A stretch of 64,000 bases of DNA from Cavia porcellus (GCF_034190915.1 NW_026947502.1:32704785-32768784); one strand, 5' to 3'; numbered from the stretch's first letter, positions 17,911 through 29,789 are shown. Program-made: numbers and translations. Notes: generated from the sequence alone by a model not told the origin.

Positions 17911-18229
17911 GCCTTAAAATCGCCCACTCAAAGGCAGGATCCCCGTCGTTTTTTCTCCATACCAGGTCCTGAACTGGGCCCCAAGGACGGTGCTCATGGT
18001 GGAGAATTAAATGAACTATTGAATGATGAATAGGACACCATGGCTCGAGAGAAAACTCAGGACTTCAAAGCCTCCGAGCTCAAGAAAGGCGTCAGGGTCC
18101 TGTCTAAAGTCTGGAGATGCCTTTCTCCTTTAACCCACCCCACTTCCCTGTCTGCATTTCTTCCCGGTTAGAGCACTCATGGACTTTATGGCAACTTTCC
18201 CATATGGTTGCTAACCAAGAAGGAAGGGT
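17911..18229. other. Right flank of the VTRNA2-1 island
   Basis: GC falls off quickly. No repeat, exon or RNA gene was recognised. Confidence 0.5.
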
Positions 18230-18440
18230 TTCAAGGATAATCAATAATTATAGCCCCATTTATGGAGCACACACCACGTGTCAAGCTCTGCTGTCAGAAT
18301 TTATCTTTTAGTGTGACTGGGACAACTCTGAGCTCTGTAATCTCGGCCCCATTTTGCAGACAAATAAACTGAGAGTCAGTGGGTTTAAGAAACTGAAATG
18401 TTAGGAATTAGGAAAAGTGCTATAGAGAACCTAAAGTTGA
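18230..18440 (-). mobile_element. MIR SINE fragment
   Basis: TTATGGAGCACACACCACGTG and CCCATTTTGCAGACAAATAA followed by AACTGAGAGTCAG have the inverse MIR order. Confidence 0.6.
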
Positions 18441-18799
18441 ACTCAGGAAGAGAAAGAGTTACCCGAAGTGTTAGTCTGCTTGTCTGCCTATCGTAGTTTA
18501 AAATAGTTCAAAGGATTGCTGCACAGATAGGGATCTTCCGGTGTTTGCTGTTACCCCAGGTCCAGCACAGTGTCCCATCCACGTAGACGCTCAATGGTCA
18601 TGGGCTACGTGAGCTATTGAGGGGGAAAGTAAGGCAGCATTTTGCTAGGAACTGTGCTGCCCCAATTTGGGGTTTGATTCCCAGCTTCCCACTTCTAGCA
18701 GTGTAGCATTAAGCTCTTCATGTTTTCTGATGTTCGTTTTGTGTTAAGCAAAAATACGTTAGTAAAACTAAATAAACGGTTACAGGCAATAAAATGCAT
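18441..18799. other. Unassigned intergenic sequence
   Basis: AT-balanced unique-looking sequence. I see nothing in it. Confidence 0.5.
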
Positions 18800-19260
18800 T
18801 CTTGACCAATCTACACCACTCCCCAGAAATAACTATTTTTGCTTTCTGTAATATAAAGGTAATCAAAAATATATATCTTTGCACTTTGATAGGAAGGAAC
18901 TACACTGTGTACATCCTTCTGTGTGGGAAGCTCCCAGTACATCTTGGAGATCCTCCCACAGTGTCATCTGGAGGTCTGTCAGCATTTCTGATTGCCCCCA
19001 AGAGCACAGGAACCTTGATTTGTTTTGTCATCCCCTGTAGGATGGAACTGGAAGTCATCTCTGCTTTTTTTTTTTTTCTACTGATTTACTACTAGTGCTG
19101 CAAAGAATACCTTTGCACAGGCTGCTTCATGACTCTGGGCAAATGTTCCTGCAGGATACAGTCCCAGCAACAGACTTGCCAGGGCTGAATAAACTATACA
19201 TTAAAATATATAATTGCCAAGTTGTTATACCCAAAGGGGCTGTTAATGCTGAAATAAGGC
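18800..19260 (-). mobile_element. Old L1 fragment (3' region)
   Basis: CTAGTGCTGCAAAGAATACC, TTTGCACAGGCTGCTTCATG and TTCCTGCAGGATACAGTCCC are typical of ancient L1M 3' sequence read in reverse. Diverged, with approximate edges. Confidence 0.5.
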
Positions 19261-19452
19261 ATCTTGTTTGGGCCAGGCACACAGTCAGCTTTGTAAACAA
19301 TTACAGAAAGAGTTGCCATCAATTATTTCCTGCTCTCCAGGCCCAGCCCACCCTCCCATCCACCTAATCAAATTTTGGCTTTGGATAGAAAAGCCTGAAT
19401 TTAGGAGAGAACTGACTTAGCAGAAATTCAGGTCCTCCGGTGTGTCTCAGGT

Positions 19453-19467
19453 GCTCCCCCTGGTGGG
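19453..19467 (-). promoter_or_regulatory. Candidate CTCF site near VTRNA2-1
   Basis: The minus strand reads CCCACCAGGGGGAGC, a close match to the CTCF core CCASYAGRKGGCRSY with one mismatch (A for C). It lies 1.9 kb to the 5' side of VTRNA2-1. Human VTRNA2-1 is reported to be flanked by CTCF sites. Occupancy here is unknown. Confidence 0.5.
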
Positions 19468-19529
19468 CAAATGTTCCTGGACCGTAATGAAATCCCCCAT
19501 CTTTGTAAATCCTAAATAAGATCTCAGCT

Positions 19530-19665
19530 CTCTAGGCAGAGCTAAACCCCCAGCCATTTTTTGAAATAAAATCTCACTAAATCTCCCTGGCTGTCCCTGA
19601 ACTTTTTATCCTCTGTCTCAGCATGAGTAGCTGGGATTACAGGGGCGTGCCACCACCCCGGTTCC
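19530..19665 (-). mobile_element. B1-dID-like SINE, 3'-truncated ID part
   Basis: The plus strand shows GAGCTAAACCCCCAGCC (inverse ID 5' end), then AAATCTCACTAAATCTCCCT and GAGTAGCTGGGATTACAGGG (inverse B1). This gives B1-then-ID order on the minus strand. Confidence 0.6.
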
Positions 19666-19689
19666 TAGCTCATTCTTTACCACTCAGTT

Positions 19690-19960
19690 CATAAGCCACC
19701 TCCTTGGAAAGCCTTTCTGACACATTGTCTGAAGACCTTCCTCTCTCCTCCCCACACACTCGTCCCTTACTCTGTCACATACTGTGTATTTCCTCAGTTA
19801 ACAAATACACACCTAAACCCAGACACTGCCAAGTGCTGTAGAGTGCAGGTGACAGAAGGACAGAAGTTGTATCTGTCTTACAAACGACCAGCACCTGCCA
19901 TTGCACCAGCAATAGAAAGCACTCACTTTTAACTAAATGGATGCATAATAAATAAGTGAT
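19690..19960 (+). mobile_element. L2 fragment
   Basis: GAAAGCCTTTCTGACACATTG, then TACTCTGTCACATACTGTG, ending near ACTAAATGGATGCATAATAAA, follows the order of the LINE-2 3' end. Strongly diverged. Confidence 0.5.
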
Positions 19961-21539
19961 ACTAACAAGCAGAAGTAGAACTGAAATTGTGACCTATCAG
20001 TGAATGAGGTAGGGAATACCTGTCAAAGTTTTTATCTCTCTTCTCTCTCTATGCCTTTTCTTAATAGGAACATTTTTCCTGCAGAGGCCTTATCTTAGAA
20101 TTCCCTGGAGTATGGGGAGGAGTAAAGGAGCTTTCCACATCTTTGCTTTGGTAATCCCCACATCCTCACCACAGTCTGCAAGGTAGATCTTATTATTTGC
20201 TGGATCAACAAAGGAAGACACACAGCTATTGTCAGGCTCAATAAAACTGAGTGCCTGGCCAGGGGAGGCTTGGCTGCTTTCTCCACTGAACCCTCACAGT
20301 TATCAGCATTGAGGTGGTGTCCCTGTTCAGTAGCACGTCTGTGCTGGCTGGAATGCAGTGGTGGGCTCATCCCTTCAGCTCACCTTTAAAGATCCGTGTG
20401 CTGTGCACCAGTCCCTTCAACACCAATTAAAAGGTGGTTGATTTCGGCCTTCAAAAGCCTTACAGCCACAAGTGAAACAGACCATTACTCTGAAGGAGGT
20501 CAAGTGATACAGTTTTGAGTAGCCTGCTAAGAAAGCTAAGTCATACATAGCTCAACTCTGAGCTCCACCTTTAAGAGTGATCACAGTGTGAGAGGAACTC
20601 TCTGGAGTTCTGTAGCACCAAACGAGCCAATTACATGGCTGCCAGTGGGTTTGGGATAAGTCATCTGGAGTTAGGTGATCAATTGCGGAGTGAGAAGAGA
20701 GACGAGACCTCAGAAAACACCAATGTGAAGGGAGGAGTCTGTAGAAGAAGCAAAAGCTAGAGGCGGGAGAAAAATCCACGATGCAAGCTAAGTCAACAGA
20801 AATGAAACCAAGATAGGGACCAACCACACCAATACACTGGAGGCTGTAAACAGTTGAGCAGGGAAGGGTTCCCAAGTGTCTGTGGCGACAAGGAGCTCCT
20901 TGATGATTTTGGCAAGAGTGGAGGTAGTGGTGAGAGCTTGTTAAGGGGTGACTGCAACTTGGGAACAGAATGAGGGTGTTCTGCTCTTTCTAGAAGCTGA
21001 GCTGTGAATGGGTTGTAAGAGACTTCAGGAGCAGGAAGGGCTTTGTTCAGTGATGGGTCTTGCAGGAGGAAGTCTGAGCATGTCTAAATGCTGCTGAAAA
21101 GGAGAAAGATTAAACAAAAGAGTCAAAAACACACTACAGAGCGTTTTATTAGGATGATTCATAAAGGGAGGATTCTAAGAGGGAAAATAATGGGATTCGT
21201 AGTGGGTGAGGAGTCCCCATGGGAGCCAGGCAGGGTGTCAGAAGGGTTCCTGGAGGTGGCACACCTTCATCCCAGATAAACAGACCGATGCCCTAAGTCT
21301 AGTGCCTGAAAGAGCTCTGTGTGCCCGCCTCTCCACAGGGTGGTCAGGAACTTAAGAAACTGAGGGAAAGCACACATATATAGGACTTCTACTGTCAGAA
21401 GGTGGAAGCCTCGAATCAACCCCACACAGCCCTGAGCCTGCTTCCAAGCTTGACAGGCTTCCTCCCAACAACTGCCACATCAAAGGGAAAGCTAGCTTAC
21501 TCTGTGAGACCAACTGTGCTCAGGTAATACTAACAGACA
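19961..21539. other. Unassigned intergenic sequence
   Basis: Apparently unique sequence with no recognised repeat family, splice structure or coding frame longer than chance. Confidence 0.45.
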
Positions 21540-22800
21540 AACTCATTAAACAAAACAACAGCGATATTGTTCAGAAATGTAGATGCAAAATTCTTTTAAA
21601 AATTTTAATAAATAGAACCCAATAAAAAGGATAATTCCATAAGGAATAAAAGGTTAATCAAACATTTGAAAGACATTTAACACATATATTGATTCGAAAT
21701 AACAATATATTACACATGTTGATAATGTATTCGTCATGTTAAAACAAAGATAAACACTTTATCATCCTATAATAGCTATAGAAGGTACTTGAAAAATCTA
21801 GCATCCATTCTTAAAAATAAATAAAAATTCTGGACTAGAGATGTAGCTCAATTATAAGTCAATACACTTTTAATCAAAATCTTAATTGGCTTTTTTCTTT
21901 TTGTAAAACTTTGACAAATTGATTCCAAATGTCATATACAAATAAAAGGACTTAAATTAAAGAACCAAATAACATTGAAAAGGAGTGAAACTGGAATGCC
22001 AATGTGTCCCAATTTTGAGGCTACAGTAATCAGATAAAGAGGAACCGGAAGTCTCAAACACTCTGGTGGGAGTGTAACGTGGACCCCCACTTTGAAGAAA
22101 GACTTCTGCAGTTTCTGATGTATACTAGCATATGATCTACATATTCCACAATAAGATATTTACTTAAAAAAATAGAAACATATAGAGAAATAAATTCTTG
22201 TGCATACATATTCCTAGTATCTTCATTTATTGTAGCCTCAAACTGGAATCAGTTGAAATGTTCATTAACAGGTAAAAAAAAAACCCCTATTTTTTATTCA
22301 GACAATGGAATACCACTTGACAATAAAAGGGTATGAAATATTAAGGTGTATCAACATTTCTGAATATCAAAATCATTATGCTGACATAAAGAAGTCAAAT
22401 GAAAACAGTACTTACTATATGATTCCATTTGTATGAAACCAAAAAATGCAAACTAATCTACTTTGATAGAAAATGGAGAACAAACCACGCCTGTGGATTG
22501 GCCAGGAGGTGTGGGAAGGACTTATTATAAAGTGGAGGAGGTGTGTTTTTCAGGACGATGCTGCATGTTCACTGTCTTGATCGTGTGGTAATTTCATGGG
22601 CATAGACAAATGTCAAAACCTGTCGTGCGTGGCATGGAGGCACACCTCTGTAATCCCAGTACTCAGGGAGGCTGAGGCAGGAGAACTGCCATGAGTTTGA
22701 GGCCAGACTGAGCTACATAGTGAGACTTTAACTCAAAACAAACAAACACTTCGCGTGTGTACTTTGTTGTGTGTCAAATTATACCTCAGTAAACCTAAAA
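21540..22800 (+). mobile_element. Old L1M element, ORF2 3' part and 3' UTR
   Basis: Diverged L1 ORF2 text (CTTTGACAAATTGATTCCAAA, GAGGCTACAGTAATCAG) leads into the L1M tail: CAGACAATGGAATACCACTTG, TATATGATTCCATTTGTATG, TTCACTGTCTTGATCGTGTGG and, after a B1 insertion, CAAATTATACCTCAGTAAAC. It is heavily decayed. A short ID-like scrap (GACTAGAGATGTAGCTCAAT) sits near 21,834. Confidence 0.75.
22622..22750 (+). mobile_element. B1 SINE inserted in old L1
   Basis: GCGTGGCATGGAGGCACACC, GTAATCCCAGTACTCAGGGA and GAGACTTTAACTCAAAACAA are B1 in order, with an A-rich tail. It splits the L1M 3' end: GTCAAAACCTG lies before it and CAAATTATACCTC after. Confidence 0.9.
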
Positions 22801-23116
22801 TAGTAAATGAGCCTGTTTATGGATCTAGCCCTGGGCTGCACAAAGTTAGGAAGAAGTATGTGGACAGAAAAAAGTGAAACATGAAGAAGATGAGGAGCAG
22901 AGCCGCATGTGTAAGTGTGACATGTATGTGAGAGACAGAAGGAAAATAAGACATCTGTCTCAACTGCCCAAACACCCAAGCTTTCAAAAAGCTGCTGGAT
23001 ACTTAATTAGCAGCAAGTTCGAATTCAGCTGCCACCATGACCCCAACCGTGGGTCAGACGCTTGAAAAGCACATAGAATAATCCTTTGGCTCCTCCCAAC
23101 AATTTTATACTCTTTT

Positions 23117-23215
23117 TCTTGTCTTTTTCCTTTTTATCGGTACCGGGGATCAAACTCATCACTGCCTGCTTGCAAGGCAGGCACTTATGCCACTAGGCTA
23201 AATCCCCAGCCCCAG
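23117..23215 (-). mobile_element. ID SINE, young, with perfect TSD
   Basis: Inverse ID (TATCGGTACCGGGGATCAAA, TGCCTGCTTGCAAGGCAGGC, GGCTAAATCCCCAGCCCC). A perfect 14-bp target-site duplication TTTTATACTCTTTT occurs at 23103-23116 and 23216-23229. The intact duplication marks a recent insertion. Confidence 0.95.
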
Positions 23216-23229
23216 TTTTATACTCTTTT

Positions 23230-23310
23230 GACAGCATGGAAAACTGAGGCTTGAAGACCTCAAATCAGCTCTCCAAAGTTGCACAGCGAGGAAGTGACAG
23301 AGCCAGGCCT
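23230..23310 (-). mobile_element. MIR fragment
   Basis: CATGGAAAACTGAGGCTTGA and GTTGCACAGCGAGGAAGTGA, then CAGAGCCAGG, are inverse MIR. It is split on the left by the ID insertion at 23117-23215, since TTTTATACTC belongs to the pre-insertion site. Confidence 0.65.
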
Positions 23311-24654
23311 GCGGAGCTTGAAATGGCCACCCCTCTCCTTCTGGCTGGGCTCCTCCCTGCAGGCAGCGCCCTGCTTGGCAGCTGCAGGCTTCTGGCTGCA
23401 CGTGGGTGGGTGTGGGGTCCATGGGCCAAGCCCGTCCAAGGGTTCCGCTGTCCAAGGCCAGCTATTGTGTGTGGAGCTATATATAGCTGGTGGTTGGGAA
23501 GAAAGAAAATAAGATTTACTTTTTGGAAGCTCAGCAGATCTGGCCCACTCAAATAATCCTGAAGGCCTTTGCAGAAATGGATTGAAAGGTCATTGTCTCA
23601 GCACAGTTGGAGTGTGGTTTCTTGGCAAGAAAGGAGGTGTTCTGACCCAGGGAGGTGCGACACATGTTCCTCTGCTCAAAATAGACCAGCCACTTCCTGA
23701 GAGGGAGTTGGCTGTGGGTGGGGAGGCAGACTCAGCCCCATCCCTCTGAGCAGGGAACGTCCAGCGGCTCCTTCGGTGGAGGGGAATGGGCAAATGGGCA
23801 GGGTCCCTGAATTCTCCGGCCAGGTTGGGGGATGACAGGCAGGCAGTGAAGACCCAGCTGTATGGCAGAGGGCATAACATGGGTGGGGAAAGGACCAGGG
23901 CACACAGAGGAAGCTTGGGGACCATGTGGCCCTGGCTTGCAGGCAAGATTCTGGAGAGAGGCCTGTCCATGGGACAGCGGAGAAGCACATCGTATGGCAG
24001 GTCCAAGTTGCCCTGCTTGGAGGGTGCAGATGCTTCCTGAGTGGGAAACACCCAAAGAAGTTCCCCGAAGAGGAGGTAGTGGCCTGATGGGCAATGACCC
24101 TGGCTGTGTGAGCATTGACAGGTGACTCCCTGGCCGAGAGAGCACAGCACCCATGGGTTCACATCGGCCTCAAGACCAAGGCCAGGGCTTAGGGTCAGCT
24201 ATGTGGGTCTGGGCTGGTGGTTAAATGTACAGATAACTAGCTGGTAACTAGCCAATGTCCAGTTCCCCACAAGTCCCTCCCCGCCATTACCACCATCCCT
24301 GCCTGTCACCTCCCTTCACTGCTGTCACCTTCCACAAACCCAACCACCAGAAGAAGTTTATTTGCCAGGTTTACTCTGATTGCTGCTAGCTTTGTGAGAC
24401 GTTGCAACATCATTTTTGCAGTCGATCAATGTTTGCTGTGTGCCAAACCCCATTCTGGTTAGCCTACCTGCACAGACACACAGCAATAGCATTAAAATGA
24501 CAAACCAGATGCTCTTTAGGGACCAGCACTATGCTGCACATTCCATTAATTATGAGGCTCAAGGCACACGCATTTGGATGAGCCCTAGATGGTAGGTTTG
24601 GACAGTATTGTTCATTTTCAAAACATTAAAAATTAAAAAACAAAATAAAAAATC
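23311..24654. other. GC-rich unassigned block
   Basis: A moderately GC-rich, apparently unique region with few CpG. It supports chance open frames on both strands, the longest 190 codons (minus, 23590-24162), with no recognisable domain. Confidence 0.45.
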
Positions 24655-24760
24655 TGGAAGCTCAGAGATGTTAAGCAATTTGCTTTGAATCACACAGGTA
24701 GTAATTGCCAGGGCCTCACCCAAACACAGGTCTTGCTCACTCCAGAGCCACTGCCCCAGA
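24655..24760 (-). mobile_element. MIR fragment
   Basis: GAAGCTCAGAGATGTTAAGC and GAATCACACAGGTAGTAATT match inverse MIR. Confidence 0.55.
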
Positions 24761-25762
24761 AACAAATACCAACATGCTTGTGAAATTGTCTTGGAAGCCA
24801 CGGTCCTAATACTAAAGACATAGCCTGCCCTTTTATCATCAAGCCTTGCACATTCTTCAGGCGGCCCCTCCAACACTGCAGTTTCATGTTCCCACTACAT
24901 CTTTGGCATCTGATGCCTGCCATTCTCACGCTGGAGAAGAAATCTGACTGAGCCGGAAGCTTTCCAGGTCATCTTATTTAACGTTACATACAGGATGTGA
25001 GTGCAGCTATTGGGTAACAAGGGACTGACAGGAACACAGAGCCTTCTCCCATTCTGTGCCATCCCTCTGCTCTTTAGACTTTAGCTTTTTCTTGGAAACT
25101 CTGCTTCCTGATCTCTTTTTTTTTTTTTTAAATCATTGTGCTGAAGCTGGTGCAAAAACCATTAATCTTCTGAGCGTCTCCTTGGCAAGCTCAGTAAAAG
25201 ATGCCCTGTTTCTGAGAGCTGGCTTCCACTGTCTGTGTTCCAGGAACTGTCCAGTGTATCCGTGGCTGGCATGAAGATATAGTCATCGGCCCTCAGCTCT
25301 CCAGAGAGGGCAGCCGCATGGCAGGCACTGCACTAGACCCTGGGGAGAGGGCCACGGTAAACAGACGCTGCAAACTGGCAGTAATGGGGTCATTCTAGAA
25401 GAGGTGCCGGCAGACAAAAACAGATCATTGGTATCTAAGATGCCCTGTCTCCACACGGACTGTATTATTGCTTCATGTTTTCATGAATATAAAAGAATAT
25501 GTTACTCATAATTCTACTACTTATTGACAGAGAGTACTACTGATGTCTAAACCATTGCCTAACAGTCTGGTGTCTAATGTTCTAAGGACGTGTGATACTT
25601 CTTTATGTGACTGTATGGACATTTCCATGAAAAAAGGTATAGGATGAGGAGAACTGATTCAAGATAATTATTAAACTGCTTTTGTTGTGGACAATGTAAA
25701 CTTTCTGATATTTTATCTGACAGTTGTTTTTGTTTCAGGGGATCTGGTTTGGTTGGGCTTGG
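24761..25762. other. Unassigned intergenic sequence
   Basis: A possible ancient-repeat scrap lies near 25,308-25,440 (GCAGGCACTGCACTAGACCC). Otherwise nothing was recognised. Confidence 0.4.
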
Positions 25763-25876
25763 TTTTTAAGGATAGAGTTTTGCTTTGTAGTGCAGGCTGG
25801 CCTTGAACTCACAGTAGTCTTTCTGCCTCAGCCTATCAAGTTCTGGGACCACAGCATTTGCCACAGTGCTCAGCTA
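25763..25876 (-). mobile_element. B1 SINE
   Basis: TTTTGCTTTGTAGTGCAGGC, TGGCCTTGAACTCACAGTAG and CTGCCTCAGCCTATCAAG are inverse B1, without an obvious internal duplication. Confidence 0.8.
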
Positions 25877-26929
25877 TTTGATAGCTGTTAAAGAGCTCTA
25901 AGAATCGAAGGACAAATTAGAAGAGCAGGCTTGAAAAATGGCTAAGAACTCATGGAGGTGACATGCTTGGGAAGGCGACTGTGAGAACAGCCTGGTTGTG
26001 CTCTCCAGCCAGTTTTACTGTACCACTATATTTCTGCTGGCTCTGAAGTCAACTACTCACACCATGCATGGTTGTTGGTCTCACATACAAGCAAGCACGG
26101 TGTAAACATTGCCTGCTTGAACTTTCATGGTAGCAAAGGAGATCAGTCTTCCTCAAGGACCTGCAGAATAAAGAAGTCTTCCCCTATGGGAGGAGTTTTA
26201 AATTCCAGGCAGCTGGAAGTGGCATGTATCTATCTAAGCAGTCACCAGTAGATCTCTGACATCTATACTCAGGTCTGCGTGAAAATTATGATGCTTCGTG
26301 AGAAATGACGAGACAGAAGCTGTCATTTCATTCCTGCATCCTCCTGGGACTCACCTCTCCTGAGCAAAGATTCAGCTCACAGCCAACACATTTCATTAGA
26401 ATGTTAGACACCAGACTAGCAGGCAGGGATACAGATGTCAGAGGACTCTCCGTCAGTGTTTCCGTAAGGAGCACACACTCCAGGTTCTGTGTCCCGTAGT
26501 CAGGGTAACTGTCGGTGTATAGTGCAGCATCAAGTCCCTGCTGTCCTCAGTGAGACAGGATTTGATAGCCCACCCTCTGCTGCTTGTGGCATTGCTGCAA
26601 GCCTTGAGTGTTTCCCGAGATCACCCACTAAACACACTGCCTGCCCTGGTGTTTCCTCGTCCTGCTCTGCGGTCATCCAGTCTCAGACAGTTGCTGAAAC
26701 TTGGTTTTGAGCACTGAGACAAGACTACTTGAAATGAAGAGATAAAGCATGGGACCTCATGATCCCTTTCCCACTTCTATTTAGGGTTGTTGAGAGAAAA
26801 TTAGTGTCTTATCCTGAAATTCTGTGTTATCTGCACTCTGGGGCCTAGTTTTCTCTCTCTTAGTTGCTTATCTTACAGAAAGACTCATATTCATGTGCAA
26901 AGGAAATGCCAAATCACCATGTTCATTGC
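25877..26929. other. Unassigned intergenic sequence
   Basis: No repeat family, gene or RNA signal was recognised. Confidence 0.45.
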
Positions 26930-27120
26930 TTTGGTTGTGACATAAAACAAACTGGATGTACTTAGCTGTCCAAAAGTCAGGTCAAATTAAGTACCATGCA
27001 GTCCTACAATGTAACACAATGCAGCTATTAGCAATAACACTATTTATTTCTAGCAAATGGTAGGGAAAGATGCTGAAATTATACTGCTAATTTTAAAAAG
27101 TCAGATTATTAAAAAATGAC
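26930..27120 (+). mobile_element. Old L1M/L1ME 3' fragment
   Basis: GTACCATGCAGTCCTACAATG, AACACAATGCAGCTATTAGC and a following AATTTTAAAAAGTCAGATTA resemble the L1ME 3' tail that usually reads ..ATGGAATACTATGCAGC... Diverged. Confidence 0.45.
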
Positions 27121-27527
27121 AGTTTTTTTCACATATGTACATATAGAGAATCTATTCTGTATAATATCAGACTTTTATTGTCCTGTTTTTAGATTTTTGG
27201 CTGTTCGGTTAACATAGTTGTTGTGCTTGAAAATGGATTTCATTCCAAAAGTATCTGAAAATGAGAAAGGAGGGTTCATGGCAGCTTTTGAAAACTGTTT
27301 ATCACTCATAGTTTGAATACCTTATTGAAACATTACTTTCATTAAAAAGTAACTTGAATATTAAATACTGTATATATTTGTTTATATGTATGTATAAATG
27401 TGTGTATATATATAAAAATGTATATTTCCCTAACTTTTATAGTACCTGAATCACTGTATTTCCTTATAGGCTATTTGAAATTTTCCTTGTGAGTTACTTT
27501 CATTATAATTTATTAAAAAAATGTTTT
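27121..27527. other. AT-rich spacer
   Basis: AT-rich sequence with a TATA/TGTA-rich stretch at 27,365-27,425. No feature was recognised. Confidence 0.5.
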
Positions 27528-27600
27528 TGTACTAGGAATTGAACTCATGAGCTAGCACTTGCCAGGCAAGCACTTATGTGCTGAGCTAAACTCCCAGCAC
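27528..27600 (-). mobile_element. ID-type SINE, inverse copy
   Basis: TTTGTACTAGGAATTGAACTC, GCCAGGCAAGCACTTATGTG and GAGCTAAACTCCCAGCAC are inverse ID. It is separated by 30 bp from a plus-strand ID at 27631, making an inverted pair. Confidence 0.8.
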
Positions 27601-27630
27601 TTGAGGGTGACTTTTATAATATAAAAAAGT

Positions 27631-27714
27631 GGGGCTGGGGATTTAGCTCAGTGGTAGAACGCTTGCCTAGCAGGCTGGAAGCCCTGGATTTGGTCCTCAG
27701 CACCAAAAATTGAA
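27631..27714 (+). mobile_element. ID SINE with near-perfect TSD
   Basis: GGGGCTGGGGATTTAGCTCA, GTGGTAGAACGCTTGCCTAG and TTTGGTCCTCAGCACC. The flanks ATAATATAAAAAAGT (27616-27630) and ATAATATTAAAAAGT (27715-27729) differ at one base. Its middle (CTAGCAGGCTGG) places it in a different ID subfamily from the TTGCAAGCAGG copies. Confidence 0.92.
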
Positions 27715-27729
27715 AATAATATTAAAAAG

Positions 27730-28779
27730 TTTATAAAAATTTTTCACACACATTCACATGTGCACATGTTCACACATACACACACTCACAAGGCTTTTCT
27801 CTCCACCAGTTCCCCTTTAGTGCCATGCAACTGCCCGAAGCCTCAACCCTTTGTTCTCCTCTGTGAGGCGTTTTGTGATCCCCTCTAAACTCCATATGAA
27901 TTCCTCCAGGTAGGCTGTTTTCTTCTTTCCAGGGACCTCGTCCAGTCCAGCAGTTGTAACTCTTCCACAGATATTGCAAGATGAGGAAGAATGTAGAGGG
28001 GCATTTAAAAATAATTTCAAGTTCATAATCCAAACACTTTAACAAAAGTTTCAAGACATCTTTTTTTTTTCATAAAAGACTGAAGTGAAGGCAAACATTC
28101 CCCAGTTCTGTTTTCCTCAGCTCCATCTCATGCACGACTGGCACAAGGGGTTTTTCATTGTAAAGCTTTAGTTATTCTGACTCCTCCGGCAAGTTAATTT
28201 ACCTCAGGAACCTGTGTTTCTTCATAAAGGAGAGGGGAACAATGGGGTCTTTTACATTCCCAATAATATGGTGCCCATTAGCTAAATGCTGACTTTGTTG
28301 AGTTTTGGAACAGAACAAAATATTCCCAAGCAAGGTCATGGCTGTAGCAACCTGGGAAGAAAGGGGGCCTTCACACCTGTGTCTGAGCCCTGGGTCTGGT
28401 AGGAGCCAAGCAGGCGGGTCTGGAGTTGGAGGGACGATGCTCGGGTGCCTCCTGTCTAGGCTGAGGCCCAGAAGAGCTGAGGCCTGAGCCCAGAGGGAGC
28501 AATAAAGGAGAGACAGAGGGTGGGACATGAGCCTCCTGGGTCAGACAAACCAGAATACCTTACAGACCTGTTGCAACACAACACCCTCTGTTGGTAAGCA
28601 TTTCTCAGTATATACTTCCAACATATTATATGGATATCTTTAATGTCGCATAAACTAACAAAGGTCAAAAATGTAAAAGATAAAATTTTAAGATAAATAT
28701 AGAAGTCATTTTCATTGTGAGGTAAGAGCCCATGACCTCCGACTGAATCATAAAATGTTCCTTAGAAGCTATAGGTTTA
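27730..28779. other. Unassigned intergenic sequence
   Basis: A short CACA-rich patch lies at 27,745-27,790. Otherwise nothing was recognised. Confidence 0.45.
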
Positions 28780-28868
28780 GGGCTGGGGATATAGCTCAGC
28801 AACACAATGCCTGCCTGAACAGTACAGTATCATGGGTTTGATTCTTAGTACCAGAAAAAAAGAAAGAA
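28780..28868 (+). mobile_element. ID-type SINE
   Basis: GGGCTGGGGATATAGCTCAG, GCCTGCCTGAACAGTACAG and GTTTGATTCTTAGTACCAG, then an A-rich tail. More diverged than the young copies. Confidence 0.85.
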
Positions 28869-29789
28869 GTTGCAGATTTAAATATGAGCCTGCAGCCTCT
28901 CAATAAATTCTATCGCTTTTCCTACCAAATACCGTGGCAGCCATAGAAAAGACCCGAGACACACAGTATGCAGAAAATGCCACAAATTGAATTTGTGAAA
29001 ATCACTTACTCAGTGGAATAGAAATAAATACTGGCAAGCATGCAGCCCCCAAGAAACAGGGCATCCCTGCTCCTTGAAAGAAGTCAGAATGCATCTTTTG
29101 CAATCTGTGTTTGTCATCCCTCGGGGGAATTCTGGACGACCATAAAATCAGGCAGGCGGTTCACAACCCCAGGAGGCCGCCTTTTTAGGTCCCCAGAGGA
29201 TTGTCATTTCCCACTCCCAGCCGGCACCACAGTTTCCAGGGCCATTCAGAGATTGCAGTTCCCAGGAAGCAGGAGGGGAGGAGCCTTGCAGTGGGTGGGA
29301 GGGAGATGGTGTGGAGAGTTTTGGAGGACTGAGGTCCCATGGTCAATGGCGTGGCAGTAAGAAAGAGTATCTTCAGAGCAGCACCCAATAAAGGTTTGTA
29401 ATTCTTTTGTTTTCCATCAGTCCAACCCATCAGAGAGGTGGAAACTGGAAAATAGGAGAAAGTACATTTTAGGACAAGAGATACATATGGCTAGAGTGAT
29501 GTCCTGGGTGCTTTTTGTTTTCTTCAGTCAAAGTTTTATCCATTTTTATGATGAGTTCTAGGTATGAACTGTATGTCTATCCTTGATGTTACTGGAATCT
29601 GCATCAGGAGCTCCTCCAGCCACCTGCCCTCCTGCTGGGTTCATGAGAAGAAAGGCCAGGCCATCTGTGCACTGCACTGCAGTTCTCTCTTTATGAGGAG
29701 CCAAGTGGGGCAGAGGAACCTAAGAGGGACAACTAAACCCTACTTGGGAAAACAAATGGCACCCTGCAAGTTCAGAGAACCAACAAAAC
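28869..29789. other. Unassigned intergenic sequence
   Basis: Apparently unique. The 29,100-29,350 part is slightly GC-rich with a few CpG. No gene was recognised. Confidence 0.45.

Noticed and set aside
17618..17917. 99-codon plus-strand open frame next to VTRNA2-1
   Set aside because: Arg/Gly/Pro-rich CpG-island artefact over the nc886 upstream region.
23590..24162. 190-codon open frame on the minus strand, the longest outside the L1 in the spacer
   Set aside because: Rich in Pro/Ser/Leu/Cys as expected of non-coding GC-rich DNA, with no domain or splice context, and other frames across the same bases are also open.
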